Part shown: positions 17,812 through 26,325 of the stretch, piece after piece
Numbering within the stretch: the stretch's first letter is position 1
Layout: every line of letters begins with the position of its first letter
Origin: Gymnodinialimonas ceratoperidinii
Lineage (GTDB): Bacteria; Pseudomonadota; Alphaproteobacteria; Rhodobacterales; Rhodobacteraceae
Direction: 5' to 3'
DNA length: 64,000 nt
Assembly (NCBI RefSeq): GCF_019297855.1
Contig: NZ_CP079194.1
Span: forward strand, 3,211,501-3,275,500
Position numbers and translations under genes: made by a program
The notes under the pieces: generated by a model
Told to the model about the DNA's origin: nothing
The model's database searches: none
What the model saw: the letters and a program-made list of their open reading frames with translations, nothing else

Positions 17812-18432
17812 TTAGTTCTTCGCGTAGAATTCCACGACGAGGTTCGGCTCCATGACGACAGGGTACGGCACATCGCCCAGACCCGGTGTGCGCACGAAAG
17901 TCGCGGTCATCTTGTTGTGGTCGGCGTCGATGTAGTCGGGCACATCGCGCTCGGCCAGTTGCACGGCTTCCAGAACAACGGCGAGCTGCTTGGACTTGTC
18001 GCGAACGGCGATCACGTCGCCTTCCTGTACACGGTAGGAAGGGATGTTGACCTTCTTGCCGTTCACCGTGACGTGGCCGTGGTTCACGAACTGACGCGCC
18101 GCGAAGACGGTCGGGACGAACTTGGCACGGTAGACGACGGCGTCGAGGCGACGCTCCAGCAGACCGATCAGGAATTCACCGGTGTCACCGCGCAGACGCT
18201 CGGCTTCGGCGTAGATGCGGCGGAACTGCTTCTCGGTCAGGTCGCCGTAGTAGCCCTTCAGCTTCTGCTTGGCGCGCAGCTGCAGACCGAAGTCGGACAG
18301 CTTGCCCTTGCGACGCTGGCCGTGCTGGCCGGGGCCGTACTCGCGACGGTTGACGGGGGATTTCGGACGGCCCCAGATGTTTTCACCCATCCGGCGGTCG
18401 ATCTTGTACTTGGCAGACGTGCGTTTGGTCAC
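17812..18432 (-). CDS. rpsD: 30S ribosomal protein S4
   Basis: 206 residues from a GTG start ([16 protein letters not shown]), supported by an AAGGAGAA ribosome site five bases upstream; earlier in-frame codons are not conserved S4 sequence. An N-terminal S4 domain ([35 protein letters not shown]) is followed by the S4 RNA-binding fold ([36 protein letters not shown]). S4 nucleates assembly of the 30S body by binding 16S rRNA. It stands alone with its own terminator, as in many alphaproteobacteria, away from the alpha operon. Confidence 0.97.
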   Translation of the reverse strand: MTKRTSAKYKIDRRMGENIWGRPKSPVNRREYGPGQHGQRRKGKLSDFGLQLRAKQKLKGYYGDLTEKQFRRIYAEAERLRGDTGEFLIGLLERRLDAVVYRAKFVPTVFAARQFVNHGHVTVNGKKVNIPSYRVQEGDVIAVRDKSKQLAVVLEAVQLAERDVPDYIDADHNKMTATFVRTPGLGDVPYPVVMEPNLVVEFYAKN

Positions 18433-18437
18433 GGCTG

Positions 18438-18445
18438 TTCTCCTT
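18438..18445 (-). promoter_or_regulatory. Ribosome binding site of rpsD
   Basis: Minus strand AAGGAGAA, five bases before the GTG start. It supports the unusual initiation codon. Confidence 0.75.
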
Positions 18446-18560
18446 CGGTTGTGCGCCCTGCCGCCTCTCACCGAGAAGCTCCAGACCGCGATATGAAGGG
18501 CGTTGTCCTCTGAGCCGTAGCTCTGACAGGGATCCCCTTGCGGGGGCCACCAACACCAAT

Positions 18561-18584
18561 AAAAACCCCGGCATCGCTGCCGGG
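18561..18584 (-). terminator. Terminator downstream of the Hint-domain gene
   Basis: Minus strand: CCCGGCA-GCGA-TGCCGGG, seven-base perfect stem with tetraloop, then GTTTTT. It separates the Hint gene from rpsD, so rpsD must have its own promoter between about 18440 and 18560. Confidence 0.9.
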
Positions 18585-18619
18585 ATCTGGGCGGTCTTTA
18601 GAGGGGGTTCAGGGGGCTG

Positions 18620-19714
18620 TCAATGAGCGCCGTACATCGAGCGCGCCGCCAGCGGTTTCGTTGGCGCCCCGTTGATCAGGATCGCCGCCTCGGCCCGGCT
18701 GAGCATCCGTCGCGCGGGCGCGCCGTAGGCATGGGGGTTCTCGGCCAGCTCCGGGCGCATCTCGAGCATCGACGTGCGCTGCAGGTTGGTAAGGTGGTCG
18801 AGACCCATGAAGCCGGGATGGAAGCTTTCGACCTCGAGGCCGTTGGCCCAGACCACCTCGTGCCGGTCCAGCATCAGGTGGATGTAGAATGTCTCGCGCA
18901 AGGAATGATCAACGGTGACGCGGCTGTCTCCCACGAGGTCGGCGGCACGCACCAGCACCTCCTTCTCGCCCCATAGGTCCATCGCGGCACGTCCCGTGAC
19001 CAGAACCCGGTGCTCGGGCGAGACGATCAGATCCTCATCGGGCCGGTCGATGCCAAGCGCCCCGGCCCGCATCCGGATCGGACGTTGATCCGGCATCGCA
19101 AAGAGCCGTGCGCCCGACATCCGGCGATGGCCGGACCACAGAACCTCTTGCGGGCCGTTGTCGCGGGTCAGAACCCGGTCGCCGGTGCCAAGTTCTTCGA
19201 TTGCAACATCGCCATCCTCGGTTCGAATGCGCGTGCCGGGTGTGAAGCAGATCACTGCCGGCGCGTCCGAGGGGGTCGGTGTCAGGGTCTGTTCGTTGCG
19301 ATGTACGATCGTCAATTCGCGCCCTGAGGGCGGCGGATTGCCTGCGAACAACAGCAACGGGGCTGCGCCGTCTTCCAGAAGGATCGGAACGATGGTGTGG
19401 AACTTCGCGCCATCGCTGACGATGAAGGCGCCGCGAAACAGCGGGTCCGCATCTGCGGCGGCGAATTCTGCAGCGCCCGGCGCGGGGTGCTGCAATAACT
19501 TGCGCACCACCCGCGCCGCACGGGAACGGAGCTCATCTTGGTCCCGGCTGGCCGTCAGGAGCAGGGCCGCCGGATCTCCATCCAGCGGCATAAGTTGACC
19601 ATGCCAACTCCAACTCATTCCTTCGACCAGTTCTATTTCTGGTTCTGCCGGAAACCCTTCAATGCAGGTTTGCGCCCATGCAATCACGAACGCGCCCTGA
19701 AAGCCCGTACCCAT
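18620..19714 (-). CDS. Hint (Hedgehog/intein) domain protein
   Basis: 364 residues. The N-terminal region of about 150 residues is of unknown fold. The Hint domain starts at Cys156 (CFTPGTRIRTEDGDVAIEEL, then GDRVLTRDNGPQEVLWSGHR) and includes the block-B-like PDEDLIVSPEHRVLVTG. The C-terminal part has DHSLRETFYIHLMLDRHEVV and ANGLEVESFHPGFMGL. The invariant Cys at the start and the SPEHR block suggest preserved self-processing chemistry, but no second extein-like domain is evident. Rhodobacterales encode many such Hint proteins of unknown purpose, often linked to secreted or surface proteins. It has its own terminator. Confidence 0.85.
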   Translation of the reverse strand: MGTGFQGAFVIAWAQTCIEGFPAEPEIELVEGMSWSWHGQLMPLDGDPAALLLTASRDQDELRSRAARVVRKLLQHPAPGAAEFAAADADPLFRGAFIVSDGAKFHTIVPILLEDGAAPLLLFAGNPPPSGRELTIVHRNEQTLTPTPSDAPAVICFTPGTRIRTEDGDVAIEELGTGDRVLTRDNGPQEVLWSGHRRMSGARLFAMPDQRPIRMRAGALGIDRPDEDLIVSPEHRVLVTGRAAMDLWGEKEVLVRAADLVGDSRVTVDHSLRETFYIHLMLDRHEVVWANGLEVESFHPGFMGLDHLTNLQRTSMLEMRPELAENPHAYGAPARRMLSRAEAAILINGAPTKPLAARSMYGAH

Positions 19715-19850
19715 ATGTATGCCCTTGCCTCGCCGAATTATGGCGTGACCCGGTGGTTGATCCCCGGGTCTTGCCGGCGACGCTAGCAGAGGTGATTCGC
19801 TCTGGGAAGAGGGCGATTCGCAAAAGCGTGGAAAGTGAGTCCTCGCGGCC

Positions 19851-20789
19851 TCAGAACCGCAGCATCAGGGACAGCGTGCCGACCAACTGGCCTTCGTCCT
19901 GCCCTTCGAATTCCTCGGAAAGGTAGGTCACGCCGTAGAAGAAATCGGCAGGACCGTAGCCATGACCCACGCCGCCCCGCACGCGGTAGCGCATGTCCTC
20001 ATGGGCCGGACCGGTGTCGGGCAGAAGGACCGAGCTCTCCACGTAGGCCGCATCCGCGCCGAGCGTGAAGCTCCAGCCGCCGACGCTTTCGCCCGGCACC
20101 GCCACGATGCGCTGACCCGTCGTCGCATCGCGGATCAGGAGAGAGTCCGGATCGTAGCTGCCCAGACGCAGGTCTGCGCCCACGCGCACGAGATTCTCGA
20201 ACCCGGCCTGCGCCTCCACGAAGGGACGAACCTGATTGTTGCCCCAGTCGAACGTGCGGCCGCCCTCCAGTGTCGCATTCAGATAGACGCCGTCCTCGAC
20301 CATGAAGTCCGACAGGTCGACGTCTGCGCCACCGAAGGTCCGGTGGATGCCGTCATGCACATCCATCAGGCCCGTCTGCTCGCCCGTAAGCACCAGATCG
20401 GCGCCGGCAGACACCTCCAGCCCGCGATAATCGAAGTGCGTGGCAGCTCCAAAGGACAGGATCGGCGCGTAATGGCGATCGCCTGCAGCCGGTGCTGCGA
20501 GGTTGTCAGGCGCGATGATCTCGCCGCGGAAACGGAATTCGATCAGGTCGAAAGGCGCGTATGGCAGCGTGCCGTCCCAGTCATCCTGACCCCAGAAACC
20601 GCTGACCTGATAGGCGCCCGTGCGCCAGCGATCATAGCGGTCGCCCACAGGCATGCCGAACCAATCGTTGTCGAAAATCTGCACGATCCCAAGACGCGTC
20701 AGGCCGTCGTCCTGCGCCTGAACGGCGCCGCCGCCCCAAAGGGTTGCAACCATGGAAAGGGCCACCGCCCCGCGCGTGAAGAATGCCAT
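19851..20789 (-). CDS. LpxR-like outer-membrane protein (putative lipid A 3-O-deacylase family)
   Basis: 312 residues with a signal peptide (to about residue 25, VATLWGGGAVQAQ). Alternating beta-barrel strands run to a C-terminal ...LMLRF, ending in the aromatic residue expected for an outer-membrane protein. Near the N-terminus, IFDNDWFGMPVGDRYDRWRT resembles the start of LpxR-type (DUF2219) barrels, whose active-site Asn/Asp lie there. In that family, lipid A is deacylated at position 3'. The family call is by pattern only; a general porin-like barrel is the alternative. Monocistronic. Confidence 0.6.
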   Translation of the reverse strand: MAFFTRGAVALSMVATLWGGGAVQAQDDGLTRLGIVQIFDNDWFGMPVGDRYDRWRTGAYQVSGFWGQDDWDGTLPYAPFDLIEFRFRGEIIAPDNLAAPAAGDRHYAPILSFGAATHFDYRGLEVSAGADLVLTGEQTGLMDVHDGIHRTFGGADVDLSDFMVEDGVYLNATLEGGRTFDWGNNQVRPFVEAQAGFENLVRVGADLRLGSYDPDSLLIRDATTGQRIVAVPGESVGGWSFTLGADAAYVESSVLLPDTGPAHEDMRYRVRGGVGHGYGPADFFYGVTYLSEEFEGQDEGQLVGTLSLMLRF

Positions 20790-21101
20790 TACTGCTGCCT
20801 GCTCGTTTTTTCGTTCCGGCCATGATGCCGGTGATTTGTGGCCTTTTTAGCACCGATTGACGGCGAAGCGCGGGAAAAGCGCCCCGTGCAGACGAAAGGC
20901 CCCTGCCCTGCGGCAGCTTGGTGACACCCTCTGCACGCTCAATTTTTTTGCTTTCCAGAGCGCCAATTCCGCACGGATTGGCAGAAAGTTGCCTAAGCCT
21001 ATTGAAATGGGCGATAATAGCTACGAGCTACCCTTACCTCTGAACATTTAAAGGTGCTAGCTGATCACACCTTCGAGATGCGCAATACCCAAGTGGACGA
21101 A
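20790..21101. other. Intergenic region between the LpxR-like gene and the histidine kinase
   Basis: About 310 bases between divergent genes. It includes an AT-rich stretch (20940-21050) where the kinase promoter should lie and, on the other side, the leader of the LpxR-like gene. In-frame alternative starts of the kinase (GTG 21054, ATG 21078) lie in its right end. No RNA gene or strong hairpin recognised. Confidence 0.45.
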
Positions 21102-22976
21102 ATGGCAGATCTAACTGAACACGGCATTGGTGCACCCGCTTCGGGTGGTCGTACCATGGCCGAACGTGTTCAGAACAAGGACTGGACGATTACGACCCTT
21201 GGCCCGGCCGGTGCCTGGTCCCCTGCGCTGCACGCGGCGCGGGACGTCGTGCTCGGGACAGACCTCCCGATGGCACTGATCTGCGCGAAACACTGTGCGG
21301 TGGTTGCCTATAACGATGCCTATCTCGCCTGTCTCAACGGTCGCGCGCCCGAGCTTGGCTGCGACCTGTCCGAGATATTTCTCGACGTCGAGGACGTGGT
21401 CGCCGAAGCCGTCGCGCAGGCCTTCCGGGGCGAAGCGTCCTCGTTGAAGACGACAAAATTTGACCAGCATTTCAGCCCCGTGCGGGATGAAAACGGCGAT
21501 GTCGTCGGCGCGCTCATCCTGCCGGTCGCCCGGACCGATGGCGCGCGGGATATCGTGATTGACGATTTGGCGATCTCGCGCGCCTCGGTTGCAAAATACA
21601 ATTCGATATTCGAGGGGCTGGAAGAAGGGCTCTGCGTTGTCGAAGTGAACCTCGACAACGGCAATGGCCAGATCGATTACCGCGTCGTCGAAGCAAACTC
21701 CGCCTTTTACGACAATACCGGTTTTCCGCGCGAAATTCTGGGCGCCTGGTTGCGCAAGGCCGCCCCCGATCTGGAAGAACATTGGTACGAGATCTACGGC
21801 GATGTGGCGCGCAGTGGCGAGCCGAAGCGTTTCGAAGAGAACTCGGAGTTTCTCGGGCGATCCTTCGACGTCTTCGCGTTTCGGATTGATGAGGCCAAGG
21901 GTCTGGTCGCGATCCTGTTCAGGGACAATTCCGAGCACAAGAAGCACCAGAAACACAACGAACTGCTGCTGCGTGAGGTCAATCACCGCGCGAAGAACCT
22001 GCTGAGCCTCGTGCTGGCAATCGCGCGCCAGACCGAGCACACGGACGCGGAAGATTTCCTGCGTCGCTTCGGAAATCGCCTCAGGGGGTTGGCCGCCTCA
22101 CAGGATGTCCTGGTGAACCACACCTGGCGCGACGTGCCGCTGATCGAACTGGTCCATTCGCAGCTGGTTCATTTTGCGGGCCTCGTGGGCGATCGCATCC
22201 TGATCGAGGGCGGAGAAATCTCTCTCTCGCCGGATGCGGCGCAGACCGTCGGGATGGCGCTGCACGAGCTGGCCACGAATGCCTCGAAATACGGCGCGCT
22301 GTCCGATGATGACGGTGAAGTCACCATCACGTGGTCGATCGGAACCGAAGCCGATCCCAAGACCGGCTTCCAACTGACCTGGAAGGAAAGCGGCGGCCCG
22401 GCCGTATCGGAGCCTGAAAAGACGGGGTTCGGCTACACGGTCACGACCGACATGGTCGAGATGAACACCGGCGGAAAGGTCACGGCGCGCTACGAGCCCG
22501 AAGGGTTCGTCTGGCAGCTCGATTGCGAAAATTGCAACCTCTTGACCGGCAACTCGAAGCTGGATGCAACGGACAGCGCGACGGCACCGCCCGAGACCGC
22601 AACGGAGCGTCATCAACCGGTTGTGCTGATCGTGGAAGACGAGGCGCTGGTTGCCGCCGATATGGCCTTCCTGCTGAAAGACGAGGGCTACGGCGTCCTC
22701 GGCCCCGTGGGCAGCGTCAAAGGCGCGCTGGCGCTGCTTGACAAGAAAAGCTGTGACGGCGCCGTGCTGGATGTGAACCTTGGCCGCGAGACGTCCGAGC
22801 CGATTGCCGCGAGATTGACCGAGAACGGCACGCCGTTCATCGTGCTGTCAGGCTATTCGGCGCACCAACTGCCCGAAGGCTTCCGCGGCGCGCCGCTGGT
22901 CGACAAGCCCGTCCGTGCCGAGGAATTGACCCAGAAGCTCGAGACATTGCTTGCCGCCGAGGACGACGGTTCCTGA
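21102..22976 (+). CDS. HWE-family hybrid sensor histidine kinase with C-terminal receiver domain
   Basis: About 624 residues from the chosen ATG; GTG 21054 and ATG 21078 are in-frame alternatives and none has a strong ribosome site. Two PAS-like sensor segments (about residues 35-150 and 170-280) precede the kinase core. The phospho-acceptor His295 lies in LREVNHRAKNLLSLVLAIA, typical of HWE/HisKA_2 kinases. The ATP-binding part is MALHELATNASKYGALS with a C-terminal GFGYTVTTDM box. A receiver domain follows (VVLIVEDEALVAADMAFLL, phospho-acceptor Asp557 in VLDVNLG, later SGYSA and DKPV). It is soluble, with no membrane helices, so it senses a cytoplasmic cue. Kinases of this type often feed light- or stress-response pathways in alphaproteobacteria. 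No partner regulator gene is adjacent. Confidence 0.9.
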   Translation: MADLTEHGIGAPASGGRTMAERVQNKDWTITTLGPAGAWSPALHAARDVVLGTDLPMALICAKHCAVVAYNDAYLACLNGRAPELGCDLSEIFLDVEDVVAEAVAQAFRGEASSLKTTKFDQHFSPVRDENGDVVGALILPVARTDGARDIVIDDLAISRASVAKYNSIFEGLEEGLCVVEVNLDNGNGQIDYRVVEANSAFYDNTGFPREILGAWLRKAAPDLEEHWYEIYGDVARSGEPKRFEENSEFLGRSFDVFAFRIDEAKGLVAILFRDNSEHKKHQKHNELLLREVNHRAKNLLSLVLAIARQTEHTDAEDFLRRFGNRLRGLAASQDVLVNHTWRDVPLIELVHSQLVHFAGLVGDRILIEGGEISLSPDAAQTVGMALHELATNASKYGALSDDDGEVTITWSIGTEADPKTGFQLTWKESGGPAVSEPEKTGFGYTVTTDMVEMNTGGKVTARYEPEGFVWQLDCENCNLLTGNSKLDATDSATAPPETATERHQPVVLIVEDEALVAADMAFLLKDEGYGVLGPVGSVKGALALLDKKSCDGAVLDVNLGRETSEPIAARLTENGTPFIVLSGYSAHQLPEGFRGAPLVDKPVRAEELTQKLETLLAAEDDGS

Positions 22977-23018
22977 CAGCGCGACGCGCGGCGCAGGCCT
23001 AATCGGCCCGCGCAGGTC

Positions 23019-25613
23019 TCATCCGCATTTGGAATGTCCACAGGACCCGCAGGTCAGGCAGCCCTCCATCATCCGCAAGTCGTATTGACCGCAGGAGGGG
23101 CAGGCCGGACCGGGGCGATGGCCGATGTTCACCACTTCGGCCTGCGGGTCGGACTTGAGGCCCATCCCCTCGCCCGCCAGAAAGCCCGTCGCGATCATGT
23201 GTTTCTCGATCACGCCACCGATGGCCGCGAGGATCGAGGGCACGTATTTGCCCTGCATCCAAGCGCCGCCGCGCGGGTCGAAGACGGCCTTGAGTTCCTC
23301 GACCACGAAAGACACGTCACCGCCGCGCCGGAACACCGCCGAGATCATCCGGGTCAGCGCCACGGTCCAGGCGAAATGCTCCATGTTCTTGGAGTTGATG
23401 AAGACCTCGAAGGGGCGCCGGTGGCCGTTCAGCACGATGTCGTTGATCGTGATGTAGAGCGCATGTTCGCTGTCGGGCCATTTGACCTTGTAGGTATTGC
23501 CCTCCAACTCGCCGGGGCGCTGCAGCGGCTCGGACATGTAGACGACTTCACTGGAGCCGGAGGACATTTCCATCGGCGTCGCGGGGGAATCCTCGCTCTC
23601 GACAGAGGGCTGCGCCGGGCCGTCGGGGAGGTGCGAAGCGCCGCCCCGGGGGGGCGGAACGGCGCTGCCCGGCGTGCCGCCGGGCGTGTCCGCGTCTCCG
23701 AAGAGGAGCCAGCCGGGAGAGACATTGAAAATTGCAGCCAATGCTTCGGCGCCCTTCTTCGATAGCTCCTGCGCGCCATCCACCACCCAATGGGAATATG
23801 CGCTCCGCTTGACGCCGGCTGCGTCAGCAGCTTCCTGCTGCGTCTCGAAGCCCGCCGCTTTTTGCGCCCAGATCACGCGCTCTGCGGTTGTTTCCAACGA
23901 TGGAAGCACCGCGACCGGCGTCTCAGCCACACTCAACACGCTCCCCGTCACATCGTTCGGGCGATAGGTCGTGCAGCCCTTGCAGCCGGTGGCATAGGCC
24001 TCGGCATAGACGTCCTTGAAGGCCTCGAAGCTGATGTCGGCGGGCACGTTGATCGTCTTGGAAATGCTGCTGTCGATCCAAGGCTGCGCGGCGGCCTGCA
24101 TCCGCACGTGATCGAGCGGCGCCAGTGTCTGCGCGTTGACGAAGTAATCGGGCAGCGGCGCGTCGCCGTGCAACTCGCGCCACTTGGAGACCGCGAAATC
24201 GACGACCTCCTCCTCGGTCCGGGTGCCGTCCACCTGCAACACCTTGCGGGTGTAGGCATTGGCGAAGATCGGCTCGATCCCGGAAGAGACATTGCCCGCG
24301 AAGAGAGAGATCGTGCCCGTGGGCGCGATGGACGTGAGAAGCGCGTTGCGCAACCCATGCTTCGCGATCAGTTCCTGCACATCCGCATCGAGCCGCTGCA
24401 CCATCGGTGCGCGCGCGTATTCCGCCGCGTCGAAGAGCGGGAAGGCCCCCTTCTCGGCAGCCAGCTCGGCCGAGGCGCGGTAGGCGGCATTGGCGATCAG
24501 TGCCATCCACTCGCCGGTCTTCCGGGCGGCCTCTTCCGAGCCATAGCGCAGTCCGCACATGGCCAGCGCGTCAGCAAGGCCGGTCACACCCAGACCGATC
24601 CGACGCTTCGCCGCCGCCTCGGCGGCCTGCGCCTCCAGCGGGAAACGCGAGGCGTCGACCACGTTGTCCATCATCCGGATCGCCGTGGCCGTCAGATCAG
24701 CCAGCTTTTCCGCGTTCAGCGTGCCGCCCTCGAACGGCGTCTCCACCAGCTGCGCAAGGTTCACCGACCCGAGCAGGCACGCGCCATAGGGCGGCAGAGG
24801 CTGCTCGCCGCACGGATTGGTGGCGCAGATGGTCTCGGCATAGTTGAGGTTGTTCTCGGCGTTGATGCGGTCGATGAAGATGACGCCCGGCTCGGCGTAA
24901 TCATAGGTCGCGCGCATGATCTGGTTCCACAGATCGCGCGCCTGCACGGTGCGGTAGACGCGTCCGCCGAAGACGAGATCCCACGGGCCGTCGGCCTCGA
25001 CCGCCTCCATGAAGGGGTCGGTCGCCAGCACCGACATGTTGAACATCCGCAACCGCGCGGGGTCTTGCTTGGCGGCGATGAAGGCCTCGATATCGGGATG
25101 ATCGCAGCGCATCGTCGCCATCATCGCGCCGCGGCGCGAACCGGCCGACATGATCGTGCGGCACATGGCGTCCCAGACGTCCATGAAGCTCAGCGGGCCG
25201 GAGGCATCCGCCGCCACACCGCTGACCGCCGCACCCTTGGGCCGGATGGTGGAGAAATCGTAGCCGATGCCGCCGCCCTGCTGCATTGTCAGCGCGGCCT
25301 CTTTCAACATGTCGAAGATGCCGCCCATGCTGTCGGGCACGGTGCCCATGACGAAGCAGTTGAACAGCGTCACGGAGCGCCCGGTGCCCGCCCCGGCAAC
25401 GATGCGGCCGGCGGGCAGATATTTGAAATCCTCCAGCGCGCCGTAGAATTTTTCCTCCCACGTCTCCTTGTCGGTCTCGACCTCGGCCAGCGCGCGGGCG
25501 ATGCGGCGCCAGGTATCCTCGACACCGGCATCCACGGGCGTGCCGTCCGCCTCCTTGAGGCGATATTTCATGTCCCAGATTTGTTCAGCGATGGGGGCAG
25601 AGAAACGGCTCAC
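23019..25613 (-). CDS. nrdJ: Adenosylcobalamin-dependent (class II) ribonucleotide reductase with inserted XRE-type HTH domain
   Basis: 864 residues from a GTG start (MSRFSAPIAEQIWDMKYRLK), supported by AAGGAC eight bases upstream. The catalytic barrel shows the redox Cys in VTLFNCFVMG, the NPCGEQPLPPYGACLLGS active-site loop with catalytic Cys and Glu, and later SIAPTGTISLFAG. The C-terminal part has the segment EVVYMSEPL...KVKWPDSEHALYI and a Cys-rich tail (CPSCGQYDL, CLTCGSCGHSKC) that recharges the active site. Between them, residues about 573-640 form an XRE-like helix-turn-helix (QQEAADAAGVKRSAYSHW, ending NVSPGWLLFG), followed by a Pro/Gly-rich linker. This insertion is not a normal part of the family. 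The enzyme makes dNTP precursors independent of oxygen and needs B12. Confidence 0.95.
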   Translation of the reverse strand: MSRFSAPIAEQIWDMKYRLKEADGTPVDAGVEDTWRRIARALAEVETDKETWEEKFYGALEDFKYLPAGRIVAGAGTGRSVTLFNCFVMGTVPDSMGGIFDMLKEAALTMQQGGGIGYDFSTIRPKGAAVSGVAADASGPLSFMDVWDAMCRTIMSAGSRRGAMMATMRCDHPDIEAFIAAKQDPARLRMFNMSVLATDPFMEAVEADGPWDLVFGGRVYRTVQARDLWNQIMRATYDYAEPGVIFIDRINAENNLNYAETICATNPCGEQPLPPYGACLLGSVNLAQLVETPFEGGTLNAEKLADLTATAIRMMDNVVDASRFPLEAQAAEAAAKRRIGLGVTGLADALAMCGLRYGSEEAARKTGEWMALIANAAYRASAELAAEKGAFPLFDAAEYARAPMVQRLDADVQELIAKHGLRNALLTSIAPTGTISLFAGNVSSGIEPIFANAYTRKVLQVDGTRTEEEVVDFAVSKWRELHGDAPLPDYFVNAQTLAPLDHVRMQAAAQPWIDSSISKTINVPADISFEAFKDVYAEAYATGCKGCTTYRPNDVTGSVLSVAETPVAVLPSLETTAERVIWAQKAAGFETQQEAADAAGVKRSAYSHWVVDGAQELSKKGAEALAAIFNVSPGWLLFGDADTPGGTPGSAVPPPRGGASHLPDGPAQPSVESEDSPATPMEMSSGSSEVVYMSEPLQRPGELEGNTYKVKWPDSEHALYITINDIVLNGHRRPFEVFINSKNMEHFAWTVALTRMISAVFRRGGDVSFVVEELKAVFDPRGGAWMQGKYVPSILAAIGGVIEKHMIATGFLAGEGMGLKSDPQAEVVNIGHRPGPACPSCGQYDLRMMEGCLTCGSCGHSKCG

Positions 25614-25854
25614 GGCAGAGAGTCCTTGATCGATGAGAGTGCGGAGACCCAAGATAGCCTCTTTTCCGCCGAAGCGCCACGCAAACCGGACGCCATTTCT
25701 GCGCCTTGCCTCACCGTCAGCGAGAGAGGCTTCACCGCCGTTTCATCGGCGCTTTCACGCAGGGTTGTCGCGTGAGGTCTTGTTACCCACCCCGCGCATG
25801 TTAACTTTAAGGCTACATCATCTTGGGGAATGCCTGTTGCCTGCTACCACACAC

Positions 25855-26268
25855 ATGCTGAAGCTTTGCGTTGGCGCGACTTGCGTCGAGGACTTGCTGA
25901 ACTGGCAATCCAGCGCCCGCGCCAAGGGTGCGGACGGTCTGCCGCGCCACGTCACACGCATGTGGCCGAAGCGCGCGGACGAGGTGCTGAACGGCGGCTC
26001 GCTCTATTGGGTTTTCAAGGGCGTCATCCTGTGCCGTCAGCCGATCATCCGCTTCGATCCTGTCGACCGGGGTGACGGCATCAACCGCTGTGGCATCGTG
26101 CTGAACCCGGAGGTGACGCGCGTCGCCGCGACCCCGAAGCGGGCCTTCCAAGGCTGGCGTTATCTCGCGCCGGCAGATGCCCCGCGTGATCTGCGCGCCG
26201 GCTCCCGCCAGCAGGAGCCGCTGCCCCCGGCGCTTGAAAGCGCCCTTGCCGAGATCGGCGTCCTCTAG
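25855..26268 (+). CDS. DUF1489 family protein
   Basis: 137 residues from MLKLCVGATCVEDLLNWQ; an in-frame extension upstream is rejected as non-coding. The sequence HVTRMWPKRADEVLNGGSLY, WVFKGVILCRQPIIRFDPVD, CGIVLNPEVTRV and RAFQGWRYL is the DUF1489 pattern, a small conserved alphaproteobacterial protein of unknown function. It is transcribed divergently from nrdJ across a 241-base gap. Confidence 0.88.
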   Translation: MLKLCVGATCVEDLLNWQSSARAKGADGLPRHVTRMWPKRADEVLNGGSLYWVFKGVILCRQPIIRFDPVDRGDGINRCGIVLNPEVTRVAATPKRAFQGWRYLAPADAPRDLRAGSRQQEPLPPALESALAEIGVL

Positions 26269-26274
26269 AACATG

Positions 26275-26304
26275 AAAAGGCCGGCCACCTCGCGGTGCCC
26301 GGCC
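26275..26304 (-). terminator. Terminator of the porin-like gene (possibly bidirectional)
   Basis: Minus strand: GGCCGG-g-CACC-GCGA-GGTG-g-CCGGCC followed by TTTTC. It lies between the convergent DUF1489 gene and the porin-like gene, starting a few bases after the former, and so may serve both. Confidence 0.82.
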
Positions 26305-26325
26305 CCTGTTTGCTGTCCATCCGGA

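Noticed and set aside
23790..25775. Long plus-strand open frame (about 660 codons) opposite nrdJ
   Set aside because: It is an antisense shadow of a highly conserved gene in GC-rich DNA; the translation is Arg/Gly/His-rich without any domain.
25614..25854. Cobalamin riboswitch or NrdR box upstream of nrdJ
   Set aside because: The gap was read for a B12-box or the NrdR consensus and neither was recognisable.
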